DNA of 64,000 nt from Nostoc spongiaeforme FACHB-130 (GTDB taxonomy: Bacteria; Cyanobacteriota; Cyanobacteriia; Cyanobacteriales; Nostocaceae), in the NCBI RefSeq assembly GCF_014698475.1, contig NZ_JACJTB010000002.1, forward strand, positions 62,001 to 126,000. Direction: 5' to 3'. Each line of letters starts with the position of its first letter. Position 1 is the stretch's first letter. The notes under the pieces were generated by a model. That model was not told the DNA's origin. It did not search any database and saw only the letters and a program-made list of their open reading frames with translations. Both the position numbers and the translations under genes were made by a program. Below, piece by piece: positions 54,975-64,000 of the stretch.

Positions 54975-56486
54975 GTGATTAGAGAAGTTCAATTATCTGA
55001 AAATCAAGTAAAGTCTCAGCAAATACCGAATTTAGACTTGGAAAGCAAACCAGGTCAAATTCAACGCGTTGAAACTCAGGGAACGCTGCAAACTGTCACA
55101 GATGCCAGCACAGAATCTGCATCTCAAGAAGCATCAGCCAGTTCCACTCGCACTGTTGTTGAGTCAGTCAGTGCCATTCCCAACGAATTGTACGACAGAT
55201 TGGGCTTAAGTATGCCCCGGTGGCTACTGTGGATACTGACAGTAGTAATGGGGGTAATTCTTTCTGGTCTTTTAGTTTCCACTTTGGCGCTGTGGACTCC
55301 CTTATGGAGCAATTTAGATAAAACCGATGAGGAACTCGGTTTCGCTGGTAAAGAAGAGCAGAAAGTCCCTTTACCTGGGGAATTATGGAGCAAAATTTCC
55401 CAATACCAGCTATCACGCCCCATGAATATTTTGATTATGGGGATTGAGCCAGTCAACGGTGCTGTTGATGGTTCACCAGAAAGTTTTGCTGGCAAAAGCG
55501 ACACCATGCTTTTGGTCAGGCTCAACCCCAGTGATAAATCTATTCGGGTGCTTTCCATTCCCAGAGATACGATGATTGCGATCCCCGAAAAAGGGTTAAC
55601 CAAGCTATCAGATGCTAATCCCCAAGGCGGGCCAGTATTGGCTGCTAGAGTAGTCAGCCGCACCTTAAACAATGCACCCATTGACCGTTACATTCGCATT
55701 TCTACCAGTGGCTTAAGGCAATTAGTGGATCAGTTGGGTGGGGTGGAAGTATTTGTACCTAAAGCAATGGAATACCACGATAGTAGCAGCCAATTGAACA
55801 TTAATCTAGTCAGTGGCTGGCAAACTCTCAACGGTGAACAGGCAGAACAATTCGCTCGTTTCCGGGAAGATGGACTAGGGGATTTACCGAGAGTGCAGCG
55901 ACAACAAGCACTACTAGGAGCATTGATTCAACGGCTTAATAGTCCTACTGTTGTACCGAAATTGCCCCAATTAACCCGCATTATGCGGAAGTATTTTGAT
56001 ACCAACTTAAAGATAGAAGAAATGATGGCTTTGGTGAATTTCTCCGTGAATGTAGAGCGGGATAATTTCCAAATGACCACTGTTCCCGGTACTTTCAGCC
56101 GTTTCAGTCAAGACCCCAATAGCTATTGGCTGAATATGACTGGACAATCAAATCTCTTGAATAATTATGTTGGGGTGGATGTACCTGGACTCAAGCCAGA
56201 TACACGTCCAGTTTCTAACCTCAAAATTGCTATTCAAAATGCTTCTAATCAACCACAAGTTACGGAAAAAGTTATTGCTTATCTCAAAGAGAAAGGCTTT
56301 AAAAATATTTACACAACCTCAGATTGGCCTGATAGCCAGCGTCAAACCCAAATTATTGTTCACAGAGGTAGTCGCCAACCGGGAATTGAGTTGCAAAAAA
56401 TCTTAGGTTTGGGTCAAATTGAAGTGTCAACATCTGGAGACTTGGAATCAGATATCACAATTCGGATTGGTAAAGATTGGAAATAG
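54975..56486 (+). CDS. LytR-CpsA-Psr (LCP) family cell-wall polymer ligase
   Basis: The GTG at 54975 is preceded by GGGGAGA at good spacing, so I prefer it to the TTG at 54957. The 503-residue protein has a ~80-residue cytoplasmic N-terminus, one membrane helix (~83-106, LLWILTVVMGVILSGLLVS), an LCP domain (~145-310, LIMGIEPV, KSDTMLLVRLNP, LSIPRDTMIAIP) and a C-terminal LytR_C domain (~410-498, LKIAIQNASNQPQ). LCP enzymes attach glycopolymers to peptidoglycan; in cyanobacteria the polymer is not well defined. It is divergent from manC, which supplies GDP-mannose, making a shared envelope role plausible. Confidence 0.92.
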   Translation: MIREVQLSENQVKSQQIPNLDLESKPGQIQRVETQGTLQTVTDASTESASQEASASSTRTVVESVSAIPNELYDRLGLSMPRWLLWILTVVMGVILSGLLVSTLALWTPLWSNLDKTDEELGFAGKEEQKVPLPGELWSKISQYQLSRPMNILIMGIEPVNGAVDGSPESFAGKSDTMLLVRLNPSDKSIRVLSIPRDTMIAIPEKGLTKLSDANPQGGPVLAARVVSRTLNNAPIDRYIRISTSGLRQLVDQLGGVEVFVPKAMEYHDSSSQLNINLVSGWQTLNGEQAEQFARFREDGLGDLPRVQRQQALLGALIQRLNSPTVVPKLPQLTRIMRKYFDTNLKIEEMMALVNFSVNVERDNFQMTTVPGTFSRFSQDPNSYWLNMTGQSNLLNNYVGVDVPGLKPDTRPVSNLKIAIQNASNQPQVTEKVIAYLKEKGFKNIYTTSDWPDSQRQTQIIVHRGSRQPGIELQKILGLGQIEVSTSGDLESDITIRIGKDWK

Positions 56487-56499
56487 TCACAAGTTATTG

Positions 56500-56544
56500 G
56501 TCAAGAGTCATTAGTCATTTGTTACTATTTGTTTGACTCTTGAC
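56500..56544 (+). terminator. Hairpin after the LCP gene
   Basis: GTCAAGAGTCA (56500-56510) and TGACTCTTGAC (56534-56544) form a perfect 11-bp stem with a 23-base loop made of TCATTTG-like repeat sequence. A plausible terminator for the LCP gene. Confidence 0.6.
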
Positions 56545-56640
56545 TATAAAGCTGTGAACAAGATTAATCAAAAATATTGAAGTTTTCTACAATCAAACTT
56601 CACCCAGTTTTCATAACTCAGTAAAGAGGTGCGTAAAGTT

Positions 56641-57147
56641 ATGAAAAAGATTTGGCAGAAATTGTTAAGTTTAATTATCATTCTCCTTTTAGCTGGCTTG
56701 TGGCTAATACTGAATCCAAGACCAGCTTTTGCCCAAATTAATACCATCAACTACAGCAATACCAATTTAGAAAACCGTGACTTCTCTAATGCTGATTTAG
56801 CAGGTGTAACTTTTGTGGCTGCGGAAATGCGGGGTACTAATTTCCAAGGTGCAAATTTAACCAATGCTATTTTCACCAAAGGAGTTTTATTAAAGGCGAA
56901 TTTAGAAAGTGCAAACTTAACGGGTGCTTTAGTAGATCGGGTGACATTAGATGGTGCTAACTTAAAAAATGCTAATTTTACGGAAGCTACTTTAACTCGT
57001 AGTCGTTTTTACGATGCTGATATTACTGGTGCGGATTTTACAGATGCGTTAATTGACCGCTATCAAGTGTCATTGTTATGTGAAAGGGCTACTGGGGTAA
57101 ATCCAACTACGGGGGTGGCGACACGCGATAGTTTGGGTTGTCGTTGA
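56641..57147 (+). CDS. Exported pentapeptide-repeat protein
   Basis: The ATG at 56641 gives 168 residues beginning with a clear signal peptide (MKKIWQKLLSLIIILLLAG, then RPAFAQ, cleavage likely after AFA). AAGAGG upstream supports it; a GTG four codons earlier is too close to that site. The mature part is a pentapeptide beta-helix (NADLAGVTFVAAEMRGTNF, GANLTNAIF, ANLESANLTGA), ending with a non-repeat tail containing two cysteines (LLCERATG, SLGCR) that could form a disulfide. It would act in the periplasm or thylakoid lumen. Function unknown. Confidence 0.9.
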   Translation: MKKIWQKLLSLIIILLLAGLWLILNPRPAFAQINTINYSNTNLENRDFSNADLAGVTFVAAEMRGTNFQGANLTNAIFTKGVLLKANLESANLTGALVDRVTLDGANLKNANFTEATLTRSRFYDADITGADFTDALIDRYQVSLLCERATGVNPTTGVATRDSLGCR

Positions 57148-57390
57148 AGAGTTGTCAGTATTCGGAATAAAGAAGTCAGAAGCGGTCAGAGTATGATGAC
57201 TCAGAGTCTAGAACTATGAAAATCTCTGTCAAGGAAAACCTAGTACAACAAGGCAAAAAGCAAAAGAAAGAATAACGATACTACAAGCCTTTTAGCAATT
57301 TCTTATGGTCTGTTGATTTACACCAAGCTGTACTAGATTGACTAAATATTCTGGATTCTGACTTCTGAATCCTGGATTCTTACAAAGAAT

Positions 57391-60300
57391 TTAATCATGA
57401 GAACAGGGAAGTTCAATTAAAAATTCGGTTCCTTTTCCGGGGGTCGATATACATTTAATTTGACCTTGATGTTTTTCGACAATGATTTGGTGACTAATAG
57501 ATAAACCCAATCCTGTACCTTTACCGGGTTCTTTGGTAGTAAAGAAGGGGTCGAAAATATGGGAAGTCACATCTTCTGGTATTCCCAAACCATTATCAGT
57601 AATTTTGATGACTACTTGGCGATCGCGCCTTTGAGTGCTGATCCAAATTTTTAAAGGTACTCTAGGACAGCTAATTGAAGCTTGTAAATGCTGATTCCAG
57701 ATAATTTTAAACTTATCTTCTAAAGCATCAATACTGTTACTCAAAAGATTCATAAATACTTGGTTCAGTTGTGCAGGATAACATTCTACTAAAGGTAATG
57801 TGTCGTATTCCTTCACTACTTCAATATTAGGACGCGCCCGATTTTCCTTGAGGCGATGTCCTAATATTAGTAAAGTACTATCTAATCCCTCATGAATATC
57901 TACAGCCCTTAAATCGGCTTCATCAGTCCGAGAAAAATTCCTCAGTGATAGTACAATTTCTCTAATTCTTTCCGCACCGACTTTCATGGAATTTATTGTT
58001 TTAGGTAAATCTTCGATGATAAATTCCAAATTATGATTGTCTATCTTTTCTTTAATATTTGGCAAAGAAGAATTATATTGACGGTAAATCTGTAAAACAT
58101 TCATTAACTCTTGAGTATATTCATTTAAATGAATCAGATTACCAAAAATAAAACTAACAGGATTATTAATTTCGTGAGCGACACCAGCGAGTAATTGTCC
58201 TAATCCCGCCATTTTTTCGCCCTGAATTAATCGAGCTTGAGTCTGTTTTAATTCACATAAAGTTTGAGTTAATTCTAGAGTTTGACGTTTAGTTTGTTCC
58301 AATAATTCTGCTTGTTGAATAGCAATGCCTAACTGCACTCCAACTTGCGCTAATAAATTAATTTCTTCATCTTTCCAATAACGTGGTTGCGAATTTTGAT
58401 AAGCGACTAATAATCCCCATAATCTTTCGCCTTGACGAATAGGCACAAAAGTTTCATTACGAGGTAATTTATCGTCTTCATCTGTATCTTCAAAGGTGGC
58501 TAAAACAAGTGGATTAACTTGTGTTAAAGGTTTCCAACCATCTTTAAAAGAATCAGCAACAAATTTACCACTCCAATCAGTATTAAAGCGATATATGGCT
58601 ACTCTCTCGACTTTTAATAACTCACGTACAGCTTGAGTAGTAGTTTTAAAAATAGTTTTTATATCCAAGGACTGGCGGATTTTATCAATAGTTTCAGATA
58701 ATAATTTTTGCCGTTCCATTGATTTTTCGCGCTCATTAGCCTCAGCTAATTGGACGGCTTGAGTCTGAACTTGTTTTAAATATGAATCTTGTTTTAAAGC
58801 AACTCCTAGTTGTTCAGCTATTTGGCTAACAAATTCAATTTCTGACTGTTGCCAATTACGCGGAGTCTTACATTGATGAATACACAATAAGCCCCATAGA
58901 AGACCTTCTTGTAAAAGTGGAGCTACTAAATTAGCTCGTACTTGGAATCTTTCGAGAATTTCTATATAACACGAGGGAAAATTACCTTGATAAATATCAG
59001 TAATGGCATTGACTCTACCTTGAGCATAAAGAGAGGCAAAGTTTTCACTAAAACAATGATCATAAACTTTGTCTGCTACTGCTGAAGGATAACCATGACT
59101 CACAGAATCATAGATAAATTCTCCTTCCCAGTCTTTTTGCTGATCAAACTGAAAAACGCCTACACGGTCAGCTTGCAGCAATTGTCTTACTTCGGTGACA
59201 GAAGTTTGAAAAATTGTATCTAAATCTAAAGACTCCCGAATTCGGGTAATAATGCTAGTTAAAGTTTTCTGCTGATTGGCTTGATAGCGAGCTTCATTTA
59301 AGAGTTTGTTGTGTTGTAAAGCTACTCCCAAGTTCTCAGCAATTTGAGTCGCAAATTCGATTTCTGAAGGTTGCCAATTTCTGGGTTTATCACATTGGTG
59401 AACACATAATAAACCCCATAAATTGCCCTGTTTTAGTAGTGGTACTACTAAATTAGCTCGCACTTGGAAATTTCCTAAAATTTTGGTATGACAAGCACTT
59501 AATCCAGCATCATAAATATCAGCTACAGCCTGGACTCTACCTTGTTGATAATGCACCGCAAACTGTTCACCAAAACAATAGTCGTAAACTTTAGCAGCTA
59601 CTACGGAGTCCCACTCTGATGCAACATCTTCAGAGATAAATTCGCCTTCCCAGTCTTTTTGCGGATCAAATTGAAAAATTGCAACTCGATCTGCTTGCAG
59701 CATTTGTCGCATTTCAGTAACGGTAGTTTGAAAAATTGTTTCTAAATCTAGGGATTTACGGATGCGTGTGATCACACTCGTTAAAGTTTTTTGCTGTTCT
59801 GCTTGAGCATTAGCTTTAGCTAGTAGTTCATGGTGTCGCAAAGCTACACCTATTTGCGTACCAATTTTGCTCAACGATTCAATTTCATAAGGCTGCCATT
59901 GCCTAGGAACAGAATTTTGATATGCAGCAATAATGCCCCAAAGTTTATCACCTTGGAGAATGGGAGCAGTGGCGAAAGCTTTGGCTTCAAATTGTTCTAA
60001 TAAAATCACATGGCAATTGGTTAATCCCGCTTGATAAATATCATTGGCGCTAAAAGTTTGGTTTTGAGCATAACGTCCACCTTGGGTTTGTTGTAAATAA
60101 GTATCGTTAATTACAGGTTGAACATTAACTAAAGGTGTCCAACCTTCAACAAATGATTCAGCAACAAACTCACCACTCCAATCAGGATTAAAGCGGAATA
60201 TAGCAACACGATCAGCTTCTAACAGTTGACGGATTTCTTGAGTAGTGGTTTTAAAGATACTATCAATGTCCAAAGGTGGACGAATTTGATCAACAATTTG

Positions 60301-60933
60301 CGCGATTACTTGGTCACGTTGGGCTGTTTGTGCCAGTTTTGTTGCTTGTAGCTGAACTTTTTTCAGGTGGCTGGCTTGTTGAATTGCAATGGTGAGATGG
60401 TCAGCAATTTGACGAATAAATTCAATTTCAGCATCTTGCCATTGACGTGGTTGACTACATTGATGAATACAAATTAATCCCCATAATTCCTGGTCTCTTA
60501 ATAGGGGAACAATCAGGTTAGCGCGGACATTAAATCTACTCAAAATTTCTCGATGACACTTACTCAGTTCAGCATCATAAATATCTGCTACTGCTTGTAC
60601 TTTGCCTTGTTGATAATCAGCCGCAAATTGCTCACCAAAACAATGGTCATAGACTTTTGCTGCTAAAGCTGATGCCCATTGATCAGCAACATCTTCAGCC
60701 ACAAATTCTCCTTCCCAGTTTTTTTGCTGATCGAATTGAAATATGGCTACTCGATCAGCTTGCAGTAATTGACGTACTTCTTTGACTGTAATTTTAAATA
60801 TTGTTTCTAATTCTAAAGATTTTCTGATTCTAACTATCACACTAGCTAGAGCTTTATGTTTCTCTAATTGTTCTTGTAGTTGAGTATTTGTCAAGATAAC
60901 TTCGGGTTCTGTGAGTATTGATTCGGCTTCCAT
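57391..60933 (-). CDS. Five-GAF histidine kinase, candidate cyanobacteriochrome-type photoreceptor
   Basis: An 1180-residue cytoplasmic protein: GAF1 (~28-190), GAF2 (~205-370), GAF3 (~380-545), GAF4 (~555-720), GAF5 (~745-880), HisKA with His920 (GVAHEINNP), and ATPase domain (Asn1066, [24 protein letters not shown]). GAF1 and GAF3 have a DXCF motif (Cys98 in DHCF, Cys453 in DYCF) exactly 28 residues before a canonical Cys-His (Cys126-His127, Cys481-His482), as in dual-cysteine cyanobacteriochromes. GAF4 has DHCF (Cys627) and Cys655 but Tyr instead of His. GAF2 has only Cys307-His308. GAF5 has neither. No heme oxygenase or bilin lyase gene is nearby; chromophore binding is inference. Confidence 0.9.
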   Translation of the reverse strand: MEAESILTEPEVILTNTQLQEQLEKHKALASVIVRIRKSLELETIFKITVKEVRQLLQADRVAIFQFDQQKNWEGEFVAEDVADQWASALAAKVYDHCFGEQFAADYQQGKVQAVADIYDAELSKCHREILSRFNVRANLIVPLLRDQELWGLICIHQCSQPRQWQDAEIEFIRQIADHLTIAIQQASHLKKVQLQATKLAQTAQRDQVIAQIVDQIRPPLDIDSIFKTTTQEIRQLLEADRVAIFRFNPDWSGEFVAESFVEGWTPLVNVQPVINDTYLQQTQGGRYAQNQTFSANDIYQAGLTNCHVILLEQFEAKAFATAPILQGDKLWGIIAAYQNSVPRQWQPYEIESLSKIGTQIGVALRHHELLAKANAQAEQQKTLTSVITRIRKSLDLETIFQTTVTEMRQMLQADRVAIFQFDPQKDWEGEFISEDVASEWDSVVAAKVYDYCFGEQFAVHYQQGRVQAVADIYDAGLSACHTKILGNFQVRANLVVPLLKQGNLWGLLCVHQCDKPRNWQPSEIEFATQIAENLGVALQHNKLLNEARYQANQQKTLTSIITRIRESLDLDTIFQTSVTEVRQLLQADRVGVFQFDQQKDWEGEFIYDSVSHGYPSAVADKVYDHCFSENFASLYAQGRVNAITDIYQGNFPSCYIEILERFQVRANLVAPLLQEGLLWGLLCIHQCKTPRNWQQSEIEFVSQIAEQLGVALKQDSYLKQVQTQAVQLAEANEREKSMERQKLLSETIDKIRQSLDIKTIFKTTTQAVRELLKVERVAIYRFNTDWSGKFVADSFKDGWKPLTQVNPLVLATFEDTDEDDKLPRNETFVPIRQGERLWGLLVAYQNSQPRYWKDEEINLLAQVGVQLGIAIQQAELLEQTKRQTLELTQTLCELKQTQARLIQGEKMAGLGQLLAGVAHEINNPVSFIFGNLIHLNEYTQELMNVLQIYRQYNSSLPNIKEKIDNHNLEFIIEDLPKTINSMKVGAERIREIVLSLRNFSRTDEADLRAVDIHEGLDSTLLILGHRLKENRARPNIEVVKEYDTLPLVECYPAQLNQVFMNLLSNSIDALEDKFKIIWNQHLQASISCPRVPLKIWISTQRRDRQVVIKITDNGLGIPEDVTSHIFDPFFTTKEPGKGTGLGLSISHQIIVEKHQGQIKCISTPGKGTEFLIELPCSHD

Positions 60934-61339
60934 ATTTTAAATTGGTTGTTAGTCAAAAAATTTTTAATACCAGTCTTCCTGATGGGGAAAACTGATGACA
61001 CAGCACATCAATTACTAGGTTTCCCACTTTTGGCAGATAATCAACCATAAATGTGCCAAGTTGAGAATTTAGCTAAATGTTGGGGAAAGCAATTTATTCC
61101 AAGGACTGACAATTTGAAAAATCCAGGATTTTGTGAGGGTAAGATTGGAAAAATTTAATTTGTATGTACAAGAAGTTATGAGCGTGTCAAAGTCAGAGAA
61201 CGAAACCTTTTGGATTCCCAGTTATGTAAACGGTTTTATTTAAACTTCGGGTTTATCTTAAAATTGACCTGACAGACGACAAGATTTCAGGTTAAATATT
61301 GTCAGATATGCACTCTGCAAGAGTTGTCAGGTATTATTC
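60934..61339. other. Divergent spacer between the GAF kinase and murJ
   Basis: A 406-base AT-rich gap that should hold promoters for both genes. I see no repeat array or small gene. AGG nine bases before the GTG of murJ is its likely ribosome-binding site. Confidence 0.5.
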
Positions 61340-62944
61340 GTGACTAATCAAGAACAAAAATCATCTCGTTCTTTCGCTGGGATTGCTGGCATTGTTGCGG
61401 CAGCCACATTAATTAGTAAAGTATTTGGTTTGGTACGACAGCAAGCGATCGCTGCCGCTTTTGGTGTTGGTGCAGCTGCTACTGCTTATAGCTATGCCTA
61501 TATTATTCCTGGCTTTTTATTGATATTACTAGGTGGTGTCAACGGGCCGTTACACAGTGCGATTGTAAGTGTTTTAGCCAAGCGCAAAAAAGAAGAAGCT
61601 GCGCCAATGGTGGAAACCGTGACAACGCTGGTAGGTGGCATACTACTGCTCGTAACCGTAGCCCAGATTTTTTTAGCAGATGAAATTGTAGATATTGTGG
61701 GTCATGGTTTGGATGCAACTACAAGAGCGATCGCCATCCAACAAATCCAAATTATGGCACCAATGGCCTTATTTTCGGGATTAATTGGCATTGGCTTTGG
61801 TACTCTCAATGCAGCTAATCAATATTGGTTACTTTCTATTAGCCCTTTGTTATCCAGCGTTACCGTTGTCATTGGTATTGGAGTCATGGCTTTACAATTG
61901 GGTAAAGACATTATCCAGCCGCAATATGCTTTTATTGGTGGGATGGTCTTGGCTTGGGGAACTTTAGCTGGCGCAATTCTCCAGTGGTTAGTGCAACTAG
62001 TTGTACAGTGGCGGTTAGGATTAGGGACACTGCGTTTGCGCTTTGATTTTCAATCACCCGGTGTTCAAGAAGTAATCAGAATTATGACTCCGGCAACCAT
62101 TTCTTCAGGTATGATGCCGATCAACTTCGCTACAGTTCTTTACTTTGCTAGTCCGATTCCGGGTGCGGCGGCGGCCTTTAACTACGCCAACTTGCTTGTC
62201 CAAACACCTTTAGGAGTTATTTCTAACATTATTTTGCTGCCTTTATTGCCGATATTTGCCAAACTGGCTGCACCAGACAATTGGCCAGATTTAAAATTAC
62301 GTATCCGTCAAGGATTGTTACTGAGTGCTGTGACTATGCTGCCGCTAGGAGCGTTAATGGTAGCTTTAGCTGCACCTATTGTTCAGGTAGTTTATCAGCG
62401 TGGTGCTTTTAAGCAAGATGCGACACAGCTAGTATCATCCTTACTGATTGTTTATGGCATAGGGATGTTTGCTTATTTAGGGCGTGATGTGTTAGTGCGG
62501 GTTTTTTATGCTTTAGGAGATGGGCAAACGCCGTTTCGTATTAGTACTTTTAACATTTTCCTAAATGCCTTCTTAGATTGGATATTAGTACAACCCTTTG
62601 GCGCACAGGGTTTGGTGTTAGCAACTGTTGGTGTGAATTGCAGTTCAATGTTAATGCTGTTATGGTTGCTAGACCGCAAGTTAAATGGTTTACCTTGGCG
62701 GGAGTGGAGTGTACCGATTTTTGGGTTGACTGCGGGTAGCGTTGTGGCTGGGTTTGCCAGCTATGGGACTTTGTTTGGTTTACAGCAGTTATTAGGTACA
62801 ACAGGTTTAATAATTCAGTTAATACAGTTATCAATTGCTGGTTTAGTTGGTTTAGTTGTGTTTGGTGCGATCGCTTCACTCATGAAAATCCCCGAAGTTA
62901 GTAGTTTTGTAGTTAGGATGCGCCAGCGTTTCTTCAAAAAATAA
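61340..62944 (+). CDS. murJ: Lipid II flippase MurJ
   Basis: A 534-residue MOP-superfamily transporter with about 14 membrane helices that flips lipid II across the cytoplasmic membrane for peptidoglycan synthesis. Family motifs include SRSFAGIAGIVAAATLISKVFGLVRQ (read in parts; LISKVFGLVRQQAIAAAFG), GGVNGPLHSAIVSVLAK and FYALGDGQTPFRIS. The start is GTG, with AGG upstream at suitable distance. It is followed by a clear hairpin terminator. With the LCP and ManC genes nearby it adds to an envelope-building theme. Confidence 0.95.
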   Translation: MTNQEQKSSRSFAGIAGIVAAATLISKVFGLVRQQAIAAAFGVGAAATAYSYAYIIPGFLLILLGGVNGPLHSAIVSVLAKRKKEEAAPMVETVTTLVGGILLLVTVAQIFLADEIVDIVGHGLDATTRAIAIQQIQIMAPMALFSGLIGIGFGTLNAANQYWLLSISPLLSSVTVVIGIGVMALQLGKDIIQPQYAFIGGMVLAWGTLAGAILQWLVQLVVQWRLGLGTLRLRFDFQSPGVQEVIRIMTPATISSGMMPINFATVLYFASPIPGAAAAFNYANLLVQTPLGVISNIILLPLLPIFAKLAAPDNWPDLKLRIRQGLLLSAVTMLPLGALMVALAAPIVQVVYQRGAFKQDATQLVSSLLIVYGIGMFAYLGRDVLVRVFYALGDGQTPFRISTFNIFLNAFLDWILVQPFGAQGLVLATVGVNCSSMLMLLWLLDRKLNGLPWREWSVPIFGLTAGSVVAGFASYGTLFGLQQLLGTTGLIIQLIQLSIAGLVGLVVFGAIASLMKIPEVSSFVVRMRQRFFKK

Positions 62945-62956
62945 TTCTTGATTTGG

Positions 62957-62981
62957 TTCACCCAACTGGGTGAAGGATTTT
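62957..62981 (+). terminator. Hairpin terminator after murJ
   Basis: TTCACCC (62957-62963) and GGGTGAA (62968-62974) flank an AACT loop, followed by GGATTTTT. Stem and T run start 13 bases after the murJ stop. Confidence 0.75.
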
Positions 62982-63084
62982 TCACCCATTCGGCTACCTG
63001 AGTGTAGGAGGGTAAAACGAGTTAAAAAAGCGATCCTAGTAGTAGAGAGCATTGATTGCACTCAACTCTAGTGGAGAGAAACTT

Positions 63085-63597
63085 ATGAAACTCAGAACTT
63101 TAACTACTTCTTTTCTCGTAGTTGCTTCTATTGTCCTCTCAGCTGGAATTGCGGCTGCTCAAACTGCTGGTACTAACGGTAGTTACATTGGTGCTGGTAT
63201 TGCAGCAGGTGCTACTAGTGGTGGACGAGGAAATGATGATGCTCAATTTGGTGGTAATGTCCAAGGACGTTATGCCATACCTGATGCACCTGTCTCACTG
63301 CGAGGAAGCGTGTTATTCGGTGGTGATACAACTGCCTTTATGCCGATTTTGACTTACGATGCGGCGATCGCCAAAAATACTAACGTTTACTTAGGTGGTG
63401 GTTACTCATTTTTGGCTGATGAAGGTCGCAACACCCCATTAGGTAATCGCAACGCACCTGTAGTCACCTTGGGTTTAGAATCGGAAGTTAGTAAAAACGT
63501 TATTGCCTATGGTGATGCTAAATGGGGCATTGACGCTTATCGAAACAGTGATGCTGATGCTGTTAGCTTCCAAGCAGGATTAGGCTATCGTTTTTAG
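63085..63597 (+). CDS. Outer-membrane beta-barrel-like protein
   Basis: The ATG at 63085 with GGAGAG seven bases upstream is preferred over one at 63052. The 170-residue product has a signal peptide (MKLRTLTTSFLVVASIVLS, then GIAAAQ, cleavage likely after AAA). The mature part shows alternating strands rich in Gly and aromatic residues (VYLGGGYSFLADEG, FQAGLGYRF) and ends in Phe, the usual C-terminal signal of outer-membrane beta-barrels. At this size it would have about eight strands. No named family assigned. Confidence 0.8.
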   Translation: MKLRTLTTSFLVVASIVLSAGIAAAQTAGTNGSYIGAGIAAGATSGGRGNDDAQFGGNVQGRYAIPDAPVSLRGSVLFGGDTTAFMPILTYDAAIAKNTNVYLGGGYSFLADEGRNTPLGNRNAPVVTLGLESEVSKNVIAYGDAKWGIDAYRNSDADAVSFQAGLGYRF

Positions 63598-63723
63598 GAA
63601 GTCTAAAGTGTAAAACCAAATAACAAGACTTACACAGTACGAAGCAAAATCAAAGGTTGAGATGAGAGGTAGAGTATACAGCGTATTTTGGGTAAATGAG
63701 GTACAAGCTTAAAACCCAAAACT

Positions 63724-63755
63724 ATGTAGAGACGTTACATGTAACGTCTCTACAT
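63724..63755. repeat. 32-nt perfect palindrome
   Basis: A perfect palindrome with no spacer, centred on ACATGT between 63739 and 63740; each arm contains GTAGAGACGTTAC. Palindromes of this GTAGAGACGTT type are known as dispersed repeats in Nostoc-type genomes. It lies in the spacer between the beta-barrel gene and the converging kinase gene, so it may also act as a bidirectional terminator. Confidence 0.88.
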
Positions 63756-63818
63756 TATTTTACGAATAAGCACAAAACCATTTATTTTGATATCTACTGC
63801 CTGCTGAATCATACTGTA

Positions 63819-64000
63819 TCATTCCTTGATAGTCAGAGGTATTCGTACTGTGAAGGTTGAACCTACTCCTGGCTGACTTTTCACCCAAATCTCACCACCC
63901 ATCATCTGACAAAAATGACGACTGATGGCTAAACCTAGTCCAGTACCACCATATTTTTTAGTGGTGGAATTATCCCCTTGGATAAAAGGTTGAAATAATT
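63819..64000 (-). CDS. Sensor histidine kinase, C-terminal fragment (truncated by the window edge)
   Basis: Reading the minus strand from the window end to the TGA at 63819-63821 gives about 60 residues of a HATPase_c domain. The G2 box is visible as [16 protein letters not shown], preceded by [11 protein letters not shown] (F box region) and followed by [20 protein letters not shown]. The frame is open to base 64000, so the rest of the gene lies outside. No claim can be made about its sensor domains. Confidence 0.9.
   Translation of the reverse strand, partial: LFQPFIQGDNSTTKKYGGTGLGLAISRHFCQMMGGEIWVKSQPGVGSTFTVRIPLTIKE

Noticed and set aside
57216-57275. 19-codon frame starting MKISVKENLVQQGKKQKKE
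   Set aside because: Too short, with no clear ribosome-binding site; it lies in a repeat-flanked spacer and looks like chance.

Overview
This 64 kb window is chromosomal DNA from a filamentous, probably heterocyst-forming cyanobacterium of the Nostocales (Nostoc/Anabaena/Calothrix/Tolypothrix type). The evidence is the very frequent HIP1 octamer GCGATCGC, heptameric STRR repeats (GTGCTGA, TCATTTG, ATGGTCA and CTAGTCC types) at many gene boundaries, a desC-desA-desB desaturase cluster, a pilB-pilT-pilC operon, the chlorophyll-pathway enzyme BciB, a cyanobacterial-type photolyase, and several small families known mainly from cyanobacteria (DUF1802, DUF1830, DUF4079, DUF6761). I see no insertion sequence, CRISPR array, prophage, tRNA or rRNA. 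The window reads as ordinary core chromosome with repeat-rich spacers.

Layout. 1-11.4 kb: a 5'-truncated DALR-domain protein, an aldo/keto reductase, a DUF1802 protein, an 88-residue hypothetical, gamma-glutamyltransferase, TadA, a PlsC-type acyltransferase, a large subtilase with a C-terminal P domain, an exported hypothetical, the BolA/monothiol glutaredoxin pair and a DUF6761-like protein. 12-15.5 kb: an OmpR-type response regulator, a lone ABC ATPase with a membrane protein, DUF4079 and DUF1830. 16-21 kb: a radical SAM protein, a DICT/degenerate HD-GYP protein translationally coupled to a pentapeptide-repeat protein, and BciB. 21-30 kb: a two-membrane-span TAXI-type binding protein with a duplicated cytoplasmic module, a PLP lyase, the three desaturases, photolyase and an ABM-type protein. 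30-38.6 kb: a CBS-PAS hybrid histidine kinase followed by a CYTH protein, a membrane-anchored ClpS-like protein, a small membrane protein, two tandem Uma2 proteins, a saccharopine dehydrogenase-like oxidoreductase and an unknown. 38.6-43.2 kb: the type IV pilus motor operon pilB-pilT-pilC (minus strand). 43.5-49.5 kb: the chaperone cluster grpE-dnaK-dnaJ followed by overlapping tusA-like and rsgA genes. 49.7-57.1 kb: an ABC-2 exporter pair, an ABC1/UbiB kinase, YidD, mannose-1-phosphate guanylyltransferase, an LCP-family cell-wall ligase and an exported pentapeptide protein. 57.4-64 kb: a five-GAF histidine kinase, MurJ, a small outer-membrane-like protein, and the 3' end of another histidine kinase.

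Functional themes are membrane lipid remodelling (three acyl-lipid desaturases, a PlsC acyltransferase), envelope biogenesis (LCP, MurJ, ManC, YidD), motility (PilBTC), protein quality control (GrpE/DnaK/DnaJ, ClpS-like) and heavy investment in sensing. The most interesting object is the five-GAF kinase at 57.4-60.9 kb. Three of its GAF domains carry a DXCF cysteine exactly 28 residues before a second, canonical-position cysteine, and a fourth carries the canonical Cys-His alone, which is the pattern expected of a cyanobacteriochrome-type photoreceptor array. Second-tier items are the TAXI receptor-like protein with its cytoplasmic tandem repeat, the membrane-tethered ClpS-like protein, and a pair of 29-nt palindromes 13 kb apart with compensatory stem changes.
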